Source of the DNA: Nocardia sp. NBC_01730
GTDB lineage: Bacteria; Actinomycetota; Actinomycetes; Mycobacteriales; Mycobacteriaceae
Length of the DNA stretch: 64,000 nucleotides
Assembly (NCBI RefSeq): GCF_035920445.1
Contig: NZ_CP109162.1
Coordinates: 5,022,001 to 5,086,000 of the forward strand
Reading direction: 5' to 3'
In this document: positions 9,668 to 18,102 of the stretch, one piece after another
How the letters are laid out: each line of letters starts with the position of its first letter
Position numbering within the stretch: the stretch's first letter is position 1
Translations under genes and position numbers: made by a program
The notes under the pieces: generated by a model
The model's input: the letters and a program-made list of their open reading frames with translations, nothing else
Databases searched by the model: none
Told to the model about the DNA's origin: nothing

Positions 9668-10325
9668 GAATCCGGGGCCCAGTGGAAATCCCGGGCCCAG
9701 TGGGAATTCCGGACCGGGCGGCACCTCGGGGCCGGACGGCGCCGAAAACCGGGTCGCTTCGACGAAGATCGTCGTCGCGGGCGGCTTCGGCGCGGGGAAG
9801 ACCACATTCGTCGGTGCCGTATCGGAGATAGTTCCGCTGCGCACCGAGGCGATGGTGACTCGCTTCTCCGACGGTATCGACGATCTCGCCGACACGCCGG
9901 AGAAGGAAACCACCACGGTCGCGATGGATTTCGGCCGGATCATCCTGCCCGGCAACCTGGTGCTCTATCTGTTCGGCACCCCCGGTCAGCGGCGTTTCTG
10001 GTTTATGTGGGACGACCTGATCCGCGGCGCGATCGGCGCCGTGGTGCTGATCGACACCCGGCGGCTGGAGGACAGCTTCGCCGCGGTCGACTTCTTCGAA
10101 GCCCGCAAGCTGCCGTTCCTGATCGCGGTGAACCGGTTCCCCAACGCACCGCGCTTTCCCATCGCCGAACTGCGCGAAGCGCTTTCGGTGCGTGAGGGCG
10201 TGCCGATCGTGGACATCGACGCACGCAACGCGCTCGAGGTGCGCCAGTCGCTGGCCGCGGTCACCGAGTACGCGATCGCCCAGTTGAAATCGGGCGAACT
10301 GGAAGGAACCGCCCGGCATGCATGA
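9648..10325 (+). CDS. cvnD: Small GTPase CvnD (first locus)
   Basis: The 225-residue conservon GTPase has the P-loop GGFGAGKTTFVG and switch-region residues PLRTE. It also has a Walker-B-like LYLFGTPGQRRFWFMWDD, where the DxxG position is GTPGQ, and the helix IDTRRLEDSFAAVDFFE. The base-recognition NKxD motif is replaced by NRFP, as is usual for this family. The N-terminal 30 residues are Gly/Pro/Asn-rich repeats (NPGPSG units), probably disordered. The start is GTG within cvnC, preceded by GGAGAGG. Its stop overlaps the start of the next gene. Confidence 0.9.
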   Translation: MDSAPYKNPGPSGNPGPSGNSGPGGTSGPDGAENRVASTKIVVAGGFGAGKTTFVGAVSEIVPLRTEAMVTRFSDGIDDLADTPEKETTTVAMDFGRIILPGNLVLYLFGTPGQRRFWFMWDDLIRGAIGAVVLIDTRRLEDSFAAVDFFEARKLPFLIAVNRFPNAPRFPIAELREALSVREGVPIVDIDARNALEVRQSLAAVTEYAIAQLKSGELEGTARHA

Positions 10326-11127
10326 GGTCGCGGTGCTGGCCGCAGCCAACGACACGAGCCCGGCCGTCGACCAGTTCGCCATGGGCTACTGGCTGGTCGT
10401 GCTGTCGTTGGGAATCTCGCTGCTCGGCGCGTTGGTCGGGCTGGCGTGCGTTGTGCACGCGGCGCGCTCGGCGCAGTTCCGGCTGGTGTGGCTGGCCTCC
10501 GCGGCGGTGTCACTCGGCGGCGTCGGGGTGTGGCTCGCCACGTCGGTAGCCATGCTCGGCCTGAAAGTGCCTGGTAGCGCGATTCGTTACGACTCGGGCA
10601 GATTGGTCGCGGCCATGGTGGTCTCGATAGTGGCGGTCTTCGCGACACTGCTGATCATCGGGCGCAGCCTGCGCCTTCCGCTGCTGTTTCTCGGCGGCCT
10701 GGTGCTCGGCCTCGGCATCGGCCTGACACACTACCTCGGCATCGGCTCGATCGACATCCAGGGTTCGGTCGGCGTGACGGTGTGGCTGGCCACCATCTCA
10801 GCCGTGATCGCGGTGATCACGGCGACGGCGACGCTGTGGTCGTTCCAGGCGCTGCGCCTCCCAATGGCCCGGACCATCACATTGCTTCTGTTCAGCGTCG
10901 GCGTGGCCGCGACATACTACACCGCGCTTGCCGCACTGCATTTCGATGTGGACCGGTCGGCGAAGGTGCCTTCGGGTGTGGAGTTGTTCGACTTCGTATT
11001 CCCGATGTTCGTCATCGGCTTGCTGGCGCTGGCGGTGCCGATCTCCGCGGTACTGATCGCTCCGGACCGCCGCGAGTTCGCGACCGCGGCGAAGTCCCCG
11101 CGGCCGAGGCTGGAGCCCGTGCGCTGA
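10318..11127 (+). CDS. MHYT-like integral membrane protein in the conservon operon
   Basis: This 269-residue protein has seven or so hydrophobic segments and three repeated motifs resembling MHYT-domain repeats: GVWLATSVAMLGL, GIGLTHYLGIGSI and GVAATYYTALAAL. MHYT domains are proposed to sense oxygen, CO or NO through Met/His residues that bind copper. Here only the middle repeat keeps a His, and the canonical Met-His-Tyr-Thr is degenerate in all three. The start codon lies inside the end of cvnD (ATGCATGA), so it is translated as the fifth gene of the conservon. A role as membrane input for the Cvn complex is inferred from this arrangement. Streptomyces conservons often carry a cytochrome P450 in this position instead. 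Confidence 0.7.
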   Translation: MHEVAVLAAANDTSPAVDQFAMGYWLVVLSLGISLLGALVGLACVVHAARSAQFRLVWLASAAVSLGGVGVWLATSVAMLGLKVPGSAIRYDSGRLVAAMVVSIVAVFATLLIIGRSLRLPLLFLGGLVLGLGIGLTHYLGIGSIDIQGSVGVTVWLATISAVIAVITATATLWSFQALRLPMARTITLLLFSVGVAATYYTALAALHFDVDRSAKVPSGVELFDFVFPMFVIGLLALAVPISAVLIAPDRREFATAAKSPRPRLEPVR

Positions 11128-11510
11128 CGCGAAGGTGCGCGCCGCGCGCGCTGATGCGGAAGTGCTCGAGCGGGCGAATCGCACTGAAGCCGACCTGATT
11201 CCGCGACTGCGGTCGGCCCGGGGGCCGATTCCCGCTGAACGAAGCCTGGCTTCCACGTCGGAGGCAGTCCGGTCGGCTCCGGTTCCATGATGCCGCGGAA
11301 TTCTCCGGTCGGCCGACTTACAGTGGGAGTCATACGTTTCGGCCTCGGCCACGCCGCCGAACGTCCAGGGGCCGCGGCGGGTTCGATCTCGTGGTGCGGA
11401 ACCTGCCCGACGGCGGCCCCGACCTGCCCGGCAAGCCGCTGACCGCGGCCGCGGCGGACTACCGCGGGCGCACGGCATTTCGAGGATTCGGTGGACAGGA
11501 GGACCCGGAC
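11128..11510. other. Non-coding stretch after the conservon
   Basis: No convincing frame is visible between the MHYT-like gene and the AGGAGG-preceded start at 11511. An upstream in-frame extension of the next ORF reaches 11391, but its predicted sequence is Gly/Pro/Asp low complexity and lacks a ribosome binding site. Confidence 0.4.
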
Positions 11511-11954
11511 GTGACGCCGGAACAAGAGGCAGTGCTGCGCGACATCCAGATTCAGCTGCGCGGGCCCGACCTGTCCGGCTGGCCTCAGCTGGGCACCGAA
11601 TCCGACGGCCGCCATCGCACGCTGGTGGACGGGCTGGCCGCGGCGCTGATCCGGATCGAGCAGTTGGAGAGCGAGTCCGCCGAAATGCGAACGCAGATCG
11701 GCGAATTGCGCACCGAGATCAGCGAACTGGAGGCTACGACGGCAGAACTCGCCGCCCAGGTGGAGCGGTGCAGCGGGCCGCATTGGCCGTGGCCGCTGTC
11801 TCTGATCGAAGGGCCCGCGGCGCTGGTCGGTGAGCAGTTGGCCCGACTGGAGGCCTTGTTGCCGGACTTGCCCGGTTTCCCGGGTCACGGTGACGGCGCC
11901 GGATGCGCACCAAGCGACAGCGGCGGGCCCGCGAAGCTGACCTCGAAGAACTGA
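11511..11954 (+). CDS. Hypothetical protein with central coiled coil
   Basis: The 147-residue protein starts at a GTG placed eight bases after a perfect AGGAGG, which overrides the longer frame beginning at 11391. Residues from about 44 to 85 form a heptad-rich helix (LIRIEQLESESAEMRTQIGE, then LRTEISELEATTAELAAQVE). The C-terminus is Gly/Pro/Ser-rich with two Cys. There is no signal peptide or membrane segment, so it is probably a cytoplasmic oligomer or scaffold. No family is recognised. It stands alone and is followed by a strong hairpin at 12054. Confidence 0.7.
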   Translation: MTPEQEAVLRDIQIQLRGPDLSGWPQLGTESDGRHRTLVDGLAAALIRIEQLESESAEMRTQIGELRTEISELEATTAELAAQVERCSGPHWPWPLSLIEGPAALVGEQLARLEALLPDLPGFPGHGDGAGCAPSDSGGPAKLTSKN

Positions 11955-12443
11955 CCGCCACACAGACAGAACCGCGGTGAACACGCAACCGACTGTGGGA
12001 GAAAGGAATCGGAAGATCACAATCGGCGGAAATGCCGGAAAGTTTGGCGATGAGCGGGTTCTCCTGGGGGCCAGGAGAACCCGCCCTCCCGCACGAGGGT
12101 ACCGGTGTCAGGCCACGAATGCATCACTTCCGCAGGACTTTTCCGCGTACGAAAACGAACTCTCAGTAGGTATTCCATCCTTCAGCTATCCTGCCGCAAA
12201 CACTTCGTACGCCATGTTGCCATGTGGCCTACGCCACATTGATAGCCGATAGATTGCTACTTCGGCGGGTCGGCGCCACAAAATTTTTCTCCGATTCGGG
12301 CTGTCACCGGCTCGGTCGATCGACCATCGTCCCGCGCGTTCGGCACCCACGGCATCACCTGGCGAGTTCTCGCGCGCCTGGCACGAGGCGCTCACACGGC
12401 GCCACATCGAGGTTCATCCGAAGGAGTTCGCACGGCCGTCAAC
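11955..12443. other. Intergenic region with two palindromes
   Basis: No coding frame is supported. Apart from the terminator hairpin at 12054-12084, it contains ATGTGGC(ctac)GCCACAT at 12222-12239, an inverted repeat that could be an operator. The A+T content rises around 12130-12300, so a promoter for the remnant at 12444 may lie here. Confidence 0.4.
12054..12084 (+). terminator. 14-bp stem-loop after the coiled-coil gene
   Basis: GCGGGTTCTCCTGG (12054-12067) pairs perfectly with 12071-12084 around a GGG loop, 100 bases past the 11511-11954 stop. No T-tract follows. Confidence 0.6.
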
Positions 12444-12611
12444 GTGGTGCTCGATAAGGAATACGAGAACAAGTCACTCGAGGAAATCCCCTCCGCCCCG
12501 TCCTCGGCCCTGACCGGTCACACCGAAGCGCACGACAAGCAGCTGCTGGACGCCCTGCAGATCAAGACGATCGGCGATCCGCCCGGCAACAAGTACCGCG
12601 GCCGGCAGGCC
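12444..12611 (+). pseudogene. Probable remnant of a small conserved actinobacterial protein
   Basis: A GTG-started frame reads VVLDKEYENKSLEEI, then SALTGHTEAHDKQLLDALQI and KTIGDPPGNKY. This resembles a short cytoplasmic family I remember from mycolate actinomycetes, about 65-70 residues with a helix-hairpin-helix-like core. Beyond NKY the expected Trp/Ala-rich ending is absent. The frame instead runs on without a stop through the opposite-strand ribosomal genes, which is not credible as coding. I interpret this as a C-terminally frameshifted or truncated copy. No function is known to me for the family. Confidence 0.4.
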
Positions 12612-12726
12612 CAGAGCGACGGGCGACGGGCGACCAATCAATACCGCGTTTTGCCGCTGACACAACCACTCGGCCTCACCCCCGCTTCCGAGCGCAGCGA
12701 GACCGAGCATTGCCTGTTCGCGGCCC

Positions 12727-12793
12727 GGCTCGCGTCCGAGCGGCCGCCGCGTCCGCGACGAAGTCGCCAGCGGCGGCCGCTCGGACGCGAGCC
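12727..12793. repeat. Perfect 24-bp inverted repeat
   Basis: Positions 12727-12750 are the exact reverse complement of 12770-12793, with a 19-base spacer. Arms begin GGCTCGCGTCCGAGCGGC. A smaller stem, GCAGCGCC(gaa)GGCGCTGC, follows at 12813-12831. Both lie just past the leftward rpmF stop at 12845, so termination of the zinc-starvation operon is the simplest role. Confidence 0.6.
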
Positions 12794-12844
12794 ATCAAGG
12801 GGCCGCGAACACGCAGCGCCGAAGGCGCTGCCAAACAAACACAG

Positions 12845-13003
12845 TCAGATCAGGCCGCGCCGCACGGCCGCGACCAGCCTGCGCGGCACCTGGCGCACGA
12901 CGCCCCCGACAGTCACCGGTACCAGATCCGGGGCCGTCGCCTTCCAGTTCGCCCGGCGGCTGCGGGTGTTCGACCGCGACATCTTCCGCTTCGGAACTGC
13001 CAT
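12845..13003 (-). CDS. rpmF: Zinc-independent 50S ribosomal protein bL32
   Basis: The 52-residue protein begins [20 protein letters not shown], the bL32 signature, and ends [14 protein letters not shown]. It contains no Cys, whereas the usual bL32 holds zinc through four Cys, so this is the C-minus paralogue. A ribosome binding site (AAGGAGG) lies in the last codons of the preceding gene. The ATG starts one base beyond the rpmE2 stop. It is the last gene of the leftward arm of the locus, presumably made when zinc is short to replace the zinc-containing paralogue. Confidence 0.9.
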   Translation of the reverse strand: MAVPKRKMSRSNTRSRRANWKATAPDLVPVTVGGVVRQVPRRLVAAVRRGLI

Positions 13004-13004
13004 G

Positions 13005-13271
13005 TCAGGCCTCCTTCTTGCGCGCGACGCGCTTGCCGTACTTGCGCTCGAACTTCTCCACCCGGCCCTGGGCGTCCAGCACGCGGTGCGCGCCGGTCCA
13101 GAACGGGTGCGAGTCGGCGGTCACATCCACCGTCAGCAGTGGGTAGGTGTTGCCGTCGGTCCACTGCACGGCGCGTGCGCTGGTGGCGGTGGATCGAGTG
13201 CGGAACCGCTTTCCGGTGCTCGCGTCCTCGAAGACCACCGGGTGATAGTCCGGATGGATCCCCTTCTTCAT
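13005..13271 (-). CDS. rpmE2: Type B (zinc-independent) 50S ribosomal protein bL31
   Basis: The 88-residue protein [20 protein letters not shown]...[20 protein letters not shown] is type B bL31. It lacks the CxxC zinc site of type A. Its ATG overlaps the stop of the upstream GTPase gene (ATGA), so the two are translationally coupled. In many bacteria the B form is repressed by Zur and displaces the zinc-binding form from ribosomes during zinc limitation, releasing zinc. Confidence 0.95.
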   Translation of the reverse strand: MKKGIHPDYHPVVFEDASTGKRFRTRSTATSARAVQWTDGNTYPLLTVDVTADSHPFWTGAHRVLDAQGRVEKFERKYGKRVARKKEA

Positions 13272-14599
13272 TTCGCCTCTCCTCTCGAGCTCTTCCCGTC
13301 TTCCACAGGCACGACCGCCGTCTCGCCGCTCTCGCATGGGTCGGCGTGCCACTCTCCGAACGGGTCCTCCCATTCGGCAACCCGATCCGGCGCCCGCTCG
13401 ACCAGCCGCAGTTCCTCGTCCTCCACCAGCGCCCAGTGCAGCGCCGCGCGGATTTCGGCGGGATCGGCGTCGTGTACCAGGATCGCCAGCGAGATGTCCC
13501 GGTCGCCGAAACGCTCGTCCCAGCGCATCGCGGCCATCGCCCTCCGCTCCGGATCCGCCTCGGCCAATTCGTCCTCGGACATGGCCGCCAGCCAGCGGCC
13601 CGCGCCGCCAACCCGCAGGCCGCCACCAGCGGACTCCAGCCACACCACCTCGTCGGGCTGGGTGGCCAGCCAGATCCGCCCGCGCGCGGTCACCACGCCG
13701 TCGAACAGCACGTCCAGTGCCTCGTGCAGGCGGGCGGGGTGAAACGGCCTTCCGGCGGCGAATTCCATGAGGACGACGCCGTAGCCGCTGGTCAACGGCG
13801 GTCGGCCGCGCAGAAGCGGTGCATGCGCGTCGAAGACCCGGCCGCGCCGCGAGTCGGCGGGGACGCGCTCGAGCAGCGTCTCGACGCAAGCGGGCGTGAG
13901 TTCGCTCGGGTCGTCCACCCAGGCGACCGGCGCACCGGGCACCAGGCGGGCCAGTACCGCGGCGAGCTTGCCCCGATCCGCCTGTGCGCTACCCGCCGCG
14001 TCCGCGGCTCCCACAGCGACCACGACATCCGCGAATTCGACCTGCCCGACGGCCAGCTGCGCGACCGTGCGGTCGTCGTCGGCGCAGGCCAGACCGCGCT
14101 CGGCAAGGGTCTCGTCACCGATGGCATCAGCGAGCCAGCCTGCGGAGTCCAGGCAGGTGAGTACTGCCTGAACGCGCACGTCGCGCCCGGCCGGACCGTC
14201 GAGACGACCGATCACGCCGGTGACCACAACCTGCTCGATGGCCTGGCATACGGCTTCCGCCTCGAAGGCGGGGTCCAGCGCGAGCACGATGCGGTCGACC
14301 GAGTCGCGCCCTCCGAGCGTGCACAACAGTGGGAGCAGGTCCATGCGCAGCGTGCAGGAGACGCACCCGTGCGCGAGCTCGAGCACGGCCGAGGTCTCCT
14401 GCGTCGCCGTGCGCACCGTGCGGTGCACGACACCTTCCCGCAGCTGGGCGAGATCATGCCGGACGACGACAGTGCCCGCCGTCTCGCGCAGCGCGGCGGC
14501 CGCATGATCCACGCCGTCCGCGGCGAGTCCCGCGAAGCCGGCGAGCACCACCACGGGCGTCCTCCGGTCGGACTCGGGTGGGAACAGGGCGGAATCCAC
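13268..14599 (-). CDS. mrf: CobW/COG0523-family GTPase of the zinc-starvation locus (Mrf-like)
   Basis: This 443-residue GTPase-like protein starts with GTG. Residues 15-25 ([11 protein letters not shown]) replace the usual GxxGxGKT P-loop, and the metal motif CxCC of COG0523 is HGCVSC, missing the middle Cys. A CobW C-terminal domain ([39 protein letters not shown]) follows. The lack of a canonical Walker A Lys/Thr suggests it does not act as a normal GTPase metallochaperone. In mycobacteria a CobW-domain gene in the equivalent operon (mrf) recruits the hibernation factor Mpy to zinc-free ribosomes; by context and degenerate motifs this is the likely counterpart. It is the first gene of the leftward arm, opposite rpmB. 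Confidence 0.75.
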   Translation of the reverse strand: MDSALFPPESDRRTPVVVLAGFAGLAADGVDHAAAALRETAGTVVVRHDLAQLREGVVHRTVRTATQETSAVLELAHGCVSCTLRMDLLPLLCTLGGRDSVDRIVLALDPAFEAEAVCQAIEQVVVTGVIGRLDGPAGRDVRVQAVLTCLDSAGWLADAIGDETLAERGLACADDDRTVAQLAVGQVEFADVVVAVGAADAAGSAQADRGKLAAVLARLVPGAPVAWVDDPSELTPACVETLLERVPADSRRGRVFDAHAPLLRGRPPLTSGYGVVLMEFAAGRPFHPARLHEALDVLFDGVVTARGRIWLATQPDEVVWLESAGGGLRVGGAGRWLAAMSEDELAEADPERRAMAAMRWDERFGDRDISLAILVHDADPAEIRAALHWALVEDEELRLVERAPDRVAEWEDPFGEWHADPCESGETAVVPVEDGKSSRGEAK

Positions 14600-14612
14600 C
14601 GAAACCCCTTTC

Positions 14613-14629
14613 GGTAACGATTTTCATTT
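14613..14629. promoter_or_regulatory. Candidate Zur box 1
   Basis: GGTAACGATTTTCATTT resembles actinobacterial Zur sites (core TGAAAATnnTTnTCA) when read on the reverse strand as AAATGAAAATCGTTACC. It lies 14-30 bases before the leftward GTPase start, suiting repression of that arm. Confidence 0.6.
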
Positions 14630-14663
14630 GCTGTCGAGCAACGGTACATTGTCGAACAGCCGT

Positions 14664-14682
14664 TGTCGAAAATGATTGTCAT
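14664..14682. promoter_or_regulatory. Candidate Zur box 2
   Basis: TGTCGAAAATGATTGTCAT is a near-palindromic Zur-like site (reverse strand ATGACAATCATTTTCGACA), 19 bases before the rightward rpmB start. The two boxes, 51 bases apart, would let zinc-loaded Zur silence both arms together. Confidence 0.7.
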
Positions 14683-14700
14683 CTACTGGAGGGAGTCCGC

Positions 14701-14937
14701 ATGTCGGCCCACTGCCAGGTCACCGGGCGCAAACCCGGATTCGGCAAGTCCGTGTCGCACTCACACAAGCGGACCAGCCGGCGCTGGAACCCGAACGTCC
14801 AGCGCAAGACCTACTACCTGCCCAGCGAGGGCCGTCGCATCACGCTGACGGTCTCCGCCAAAGGCATCAAGACCATCGACCGGGACGGAATCGAGGCCGT
14901 GGTGGCCCGTATCCGGGCGCGCGGCGACAAGATCTGA
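14701..14937 (+). CDS. rpmB: Zinc-independent 50S ribosomal protein bL28
   Basis: The 78-residue protein carries the bL28 signature [20 protein letters not shown]. Only the first Cys remains and the usual partner (CxxC) has become Thr, so zinc binding is lost. It starts at ATG after GGAGG and opens the rightward arm of the divergent zinc-starvation locus. The next gene, rpmG, follows after 11 bases. Confidence 0.95.
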   Translation: MSAHCQVTGRKPGFGKSVSHSHKRTSRRWNPNVQRKTYYLPSEGRRITLTVSAKGIKTIDRDGIEAVVARIRARGDKI

Positions 14938-14948
14938 GGAGCATTCCG

Positions 14949-15119
14949 ATGGCGTCGAAATCGACCGACATCCGCCCGATCGTCAAGCTGAAGTCGACGG
15001 CGGGCACCGGGTACACCTACGTGACCCGCAAGAACCGCCGCAACGACCCGGACCGCCTGGTGCTGCGCAAGTACGACCCGGTCGTGCGCAGGCACGTCGA
15101 CTTCCGCGAGGAGCGCTGA
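14949..15119 (+). CDS. rpmG: Zinc-independent 50S ribosomal protein bL33
   Basis: The 56-residue protein ([40 protein letters not shown]) is bL33 without any Cys, so it is the C-minus form. GAGGAGC precedes the ATG. It sits one base before rpsN in the rightward operon. Confidence 0.95.
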   Translation: MASKSTDIRPIVKLKSTAGTGYTYVTRKNRRNDPDRLVLRKYDPVVRRHVDFREER

Positions 15120-15120
15120 G

Positions 15121-15426
15121 ATGGCCAAGAAGTCGAAGATCGCGCGCGACCAACAGCGCAGGGCGATCGTGGCACGCTACGCCGAACGGCGCGCCGAACT
15201 GAAGGAGCGCATCCGAAAGCCGGACACATCGGACAGCGACCGCGCGGCCGCCCAGGCCGAACTACGACGACAGCCGCGAAATGCCAGTCCGGTAAGATTG
15301 CGCAATCGGGACGCCGCCGACGGACGACCGCGCGGTCACCTCCGGAAGTTCGGACTCTCCCGTGTGCGTGTGCGCGAGATGGCCCACCGGGGCGAGTTGC
15401 CCGGTGTGCACAAATCGAGCTGGTAA
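15121..15426 (+). CDS. rpsN: Zinc-independent 30S ribosomal protein uS14 (long form)
   Basis: At 101 residues this is the long, Cys-free form of uS14 ([21 protein letters not shown]-terminal [20 protein letters not shown]). The short zinc-binding form normally has about 61 residues and four Cys. The start lies one base after the rpmG stop. It belongs to the same rightward transcript as rpmB, rpmG and rpsR. Confidence 0.95.
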   Translation: MAKKSKIARDQQRRAIVARYAERRAELKERIRKPDTSDSDRAAAQAELRRQPRNASPVRLRNRDAADGRPRGHLRKFGLSRVRVREMAHRGELPGVHKSSW

Positions 15427-15461
15427 ACAAACCACTGATCTCGTGAGAAGGAACCCGTCAT

Positions 15462-15716
15462 ATGGCAGTCAAGCGAGCACCGTCTAAGAAGGTTCGCGCC
15501 GAGCAGGCCCGCCGTCCGAAGAAGAACCCGCTCATCGCCGCGGGTATCGAGACGGTCGACTACAAAGACGTGAACCTGTTGCGTACGTTCATCTCCGACC
15601 GCGGCAAGATCCGCAGCCGCCGAGTCACCGGACTCACCCCGCAGCAGCAGCGCCAGGTCGCTATCGCGGTGAAGAACGCCCGTGAGATGGCGCTGCTGCC
15701 GTTCACCAGCCGGTAG
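15462..15716 (+). CDS. rpsR: Zinc-independent 30S ribosomal protein bS18
   Basis: The 84-residue protein contains the bS18 core [20 protein letters not shown] and [20 protein letters not shown]. The N-terminal Cys pair of the zinc-binding paralogue is absent ([20 protein letters not shown]). It is preceded by GAGAAGGA at a good distance and is the last gene of the rightward arm, followed by a strong hairpin. Confidence 0.95.
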   Translation: MAVKRAPSKKVRAEQARRPKKNPLIAAGIETVDYKDVNLLRTFISDRGKIRSRRVTGLTPQQQRQVAIAVKNAREMALLPFTSR

Positions 15717-15743
15717 GCGCGAACTCCGACACAGACAGAAACG

Positions 15744-15779
15744 CAAGCCCCCCGATGCCCCTGAGCACCGGGGGGCTTG
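15744..15779 (+). terminator. Terminator hairpin after rpsR
   Basis: CAAGCCCCCCG (15744-15754) pairs with CGGGGGGCTTG (15769-15779) around a 14-base loop, 28 bases after the rpsR stop. Confidence 0.8.
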
Positions 15780-15860
15780 TCGTTGCTGCCGAGGAAGCCG
15801 ACTCACGGCTGGGCAGCAGCTCGCGCCGAACGGACAGCCACGCCAACTAGGGTTGAGGGC

Positions 15861-16322
15861 ATGGATCGGATCCCGGCCGGACGCGCCGTCACAGCTGTCG
15901 CCGTAGTGCTCGCCTGTCTCACCGCCGCGGGCTGTGGTGGCTCGAACGACGACGGAGCACAGCAGAACACGAGTACCACGAGTGTCTCGGCGCCGAGTAC
16001 GCCGACGGAAGACCCGAAAGGGAACCAGGGCAACGAGTTCACCGCCGACCCGACCATCGTCAGCCCGCACCCGATCCCGTTCAGATCGTGGACGAGGTCG
16101 GCGGACAACCGGATTGCGGTGAATTTCGAGACCGGAGCGCCGGAGTGTTATGGCGTGGACGCATCGGTCACCGAGACCGATGCGACAGTGACCATCGAAC
16201 TGCGCTCGGGCACCCGTGCAGACGCAGTGGGCCGAATGTGCACGATGATAGCGGTTTTCGGCACTTTGGAGGTGCAGCTGAAAGCGCCGCTCGGCAACCG
16301 GACAGTACTCAGCGCGGTCTAG
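15861..16322 (+). CDS. Putative secreted lipoprotein
   Basis: This 153-residue protein has an N-terminal lipoprotein signal (AVTAVAVVLACLTAAGCGGS) with the acylated residue at C25. A Thr/Ser/Asp linker follows, then a compact domain containing two Cys (PECYGVDASVTETDATVTIE; VGRMCTMIAVFGTLEVQLKA). The domain layout is typical of small actinobacterial cell-surface lipoproteins, but no defined family is recognised. The ATG at 15861 is preceded by GGTTGAGGGC; a longer frame to 15777 overlaps the terminator loop region and is unlikely. It lies between the zinc-starvation locus and purH and seems monocistronic. Confidence 0.8.
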   Translation: MDRIPAGRAVTAVAVVLACLTAAGCGGSNDDGAQQNTSTTSVSAPSTPTEDPKGNQGNEFTADPTIVSPHPIPFRSWTRSADNRIAVNFETGAPECYGVDASVTETDATVTIELRSGTRADAVGRMCTMIAVFGTLEVQLKAPLGNRTVLSAV

Positions 16323-16347
16323 TAGGACGGTCCAGGCGCAGGGGCTG

Positions 16348-16473
16348 TCACCGCGCGCTTTCCCCCAACGCGTCGGACAGCGCGGCGAAATCGAGGTAGC
16401 GGCCCCCCTTGACCCCAACTCTGCCGCCGGGCACGCGCGGCGGCGCGCGCGGGTTTTCGCCGTAGTGGTCGCT
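16348..16473 (-). pseudogene. Possible C-terminal gene remnant downstream of purH
   Basis: A leftward frame after an in-frame TAG reads SDHYGENPRAPPRVPGGR, then VGVKGGRYLDFAALSDALGE and SAR before a TGA. The composition looks protein-like (globular C-terminus), yet the only start inside is a GTG that would give 28 residues. The piece sits beyond the purH terminator. In mycobacteria other genes follow purH here, so this may be what is left of one. No family is assigned. Confidence 0.3.
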
Positions 16474-16487
16474 CTACGAGAACCGAA

Positions 16488-16518
16488 CGCCGTGTCGGAT
16501 CGGTAGTCCGACACGGCG
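16488..16518 (-). terminator. purH terminator hairpin
   Basis: CGCCGTGTCGGA (16488-16499) pairs perfectly with TCCGACACGGCG (16507-16518) around a seven-base loop, 19 bases past the purH stop on the leftward strand. Confidence 0.8.
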
Positions 16519-16536
16519 CTCCTGGTACTGCCGACC

Positions 16537-18102
16537 TCAGTGGGCGAAGTGGCGGGCGCCGGTGAGGTAGAGGGTTACGCCCGCTTCGCGGGCGAGGTCG
16601 ATCGTCTCCTGGTCGCGGACGGAGCCGCCGGGTTGGACGATCGCGCGGACGCCGACCTGAATCAGGGTTTGCGGGCCGTCGGGGAACGGAAAGTAGGCGT
16701 CGGAGGCAGCCACCGAGCCCTTGGCGCGATCTCCGGCCCGCTGGACCGCGAGGCCGACCGCGTCCACCCGATTGACCTGACCCATGCCGACGCCAACGGA
16801 CGCGCCGTCGTGGGCGAGCAGGATCGCGTTGGACTTCACTGCGCGGCAGGCGCGCCAGGCGAATTCGAGATCGGCCATGGTCTCCGGGTCGGCGGGCTCG
16901 CCCGCGGCCAGAGTCCAGTTGGCCGGGTTGTCGCCGGTGGCGTCGAGCACGTCGCGCTGCTGCAGCAGGACGCCTCCGCTGATCGGGCGCAGCTCGGCGC
17001 CCGTGCGACGCGGCGGCCGCGCGACCAGGATGCGCACGTTCTTCTTGCGCTGCAACACTTCCACGGCGCCGTCGGCATAGGACGTGGCGACGATCACCTC
17101 GGTGAAAATCTCGGCGACCTGCTCGGCCATCTCCACGGTGACCTCGCGGTTCGCGGCGATCACACCACCGAACGCGCTGACCGGATCGCAGGCGTGGGCC
17201 TTGCGGTGCGCCTCGGCGATATCGGCGCCGAGCGCGATCCCACAGGGGTTGGCGTGCTTGATGATCGCGACGGCGGGAGCCTCGTGGTCGAACGCGGCAC
17301 GCCAGGCGGCGTCGGCGTCGACATAGTTGTTGTACGACATCTCCTTGCCGTGCAACTGCTGTGCCTGCGCCAGCCCGAGGCTGCCGTCGGTATACAGCGC
17401 GGCGGCCTGGTGCGGATTCTCGCCGTAGCGCAGCACCGCCGACTGCTCCCAGGTGCCGCCGAGCCATTCGGGGAACCGGATGGCCGCGTCAGCGTGCTCG
17501 CCGTCGACGGCGAGCACGTTGGTCATCCAACTGGCAACCGCCACGTCATAGCTCGCGGTGTGCTGGAAAGCCTTTGCTGCCAGTGCCGTTCGCTCGGCCA
17601 GCGTGAAGCCGCCGGCGTGCACCGCGGCCAGCACATCGTCGTAGTCGCCGCTGTCGACGACCACGGCGACCGAGGGATGGTTCTTCGCAGCGGCGCGCAC
17701 CATGGACGGACCGCCGATATCGATCTGCTCGACGCACTCGTCCTGGCTCGCCCCGCTGGCCACGGTCTGGCTGAACGGGTAGAGGTTCACCACCACCAGC
17801 TGGAATGCCTCGACTCCGAGTTCGACCAGCTGGTCGACGTGCTCCTGCTTGCGTGAGTCGGCCAGAATGCCCGCGTGCACCCGCGGGTGCAACGTCTTGA
17901 CCCGGCCGTCCAGGGTCTCCGGGAATCCGGTCAGGTCCTCGACCTTGGTCACCGGAATACCCGCGTCGGCGATCCTGCCCGCGGTGGACCCGGTCGAGAC
18001 CAGCTCGATGCCCGCGGCGTGCAGACCGGTCGCGAGCTCGATGAGACCCGTCTTGTCGTAGACGCTCACCAGCGCCCTGCCGATCGGCTTGCGTTCACTC
18101 AC
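16537..18102 (-). CDS. purH: Bifunctional AICAR formyltransferase/IMP cyclohydrolase PurH
   Basis: The 521-residue enzyme performs the last two steps of de novo purine synthesis: formylation of AICAR and closure to IMP. The N-terminal cyclohydrolase domain (about 1-195) shows [29 protein letters not shown] and [15 protein letters not shown]. The C-terminal transformylase contains [25 protein letters not shown] and [10 protein letters not shown], and ends in [11 protein letters not shown]. The length is normal for the family. It starts inside the purN stop (ATGA overlap), so purN-purH are co-translated, matching M. tuberculosis Rv0956-Rv0957. Confidence 0.97.
   Translation of the reverse strand: MSERKPIGRALVSVYDKTGLIELATGLHAAGIELVSTGSTAGRIADAGIPVTKVEDLTGFPETLDGRVKTLHPRVHAGILADSRKQEHVDQLVELGVEAFQLVVVNLYPFSQTVASGASQDECVEQIDIGGPSMVRAAAKNHPSVAVVVDSGDYDDVLAAVHAGGFTLAERTALAAKAFQHTASYDVAVASWMTNVLAVDGEHADAAIRFPEWLGGTWEQSAVLRYGENPHQAAALYTDGSLGLAQAQQLHGKEMSYNNYVDADAAWRAAFDHEAPAVAIIKHANPCGIALGADIAEAHRKAHACDPVSAFGGVIAANREVTVEMAEQVAEIFTEVIVATSYADGAVEVLQRKKNVRILVARPPRRTGAELRPISGGVLLQQRDVLDATGDNPANWTLAAGEPADPETMADLEFAWRACRAVKSNAILLAHDGASVGVGMGQVNRVDAVGLAVQRAGDRAKGSVAASDAYFPFPDGPQTLIQVGVRAIVQPGGSVRDQETIDLAREAGVTLYLTGARHFAH

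Noticed and set aside
12612..13742. Continuation of the 12444 frame to 432 codons
   Set aside because: It runs antisense through rpmF, rpmE2 and the GTPase gene, which are clearly identified, so the continuation is not coding.
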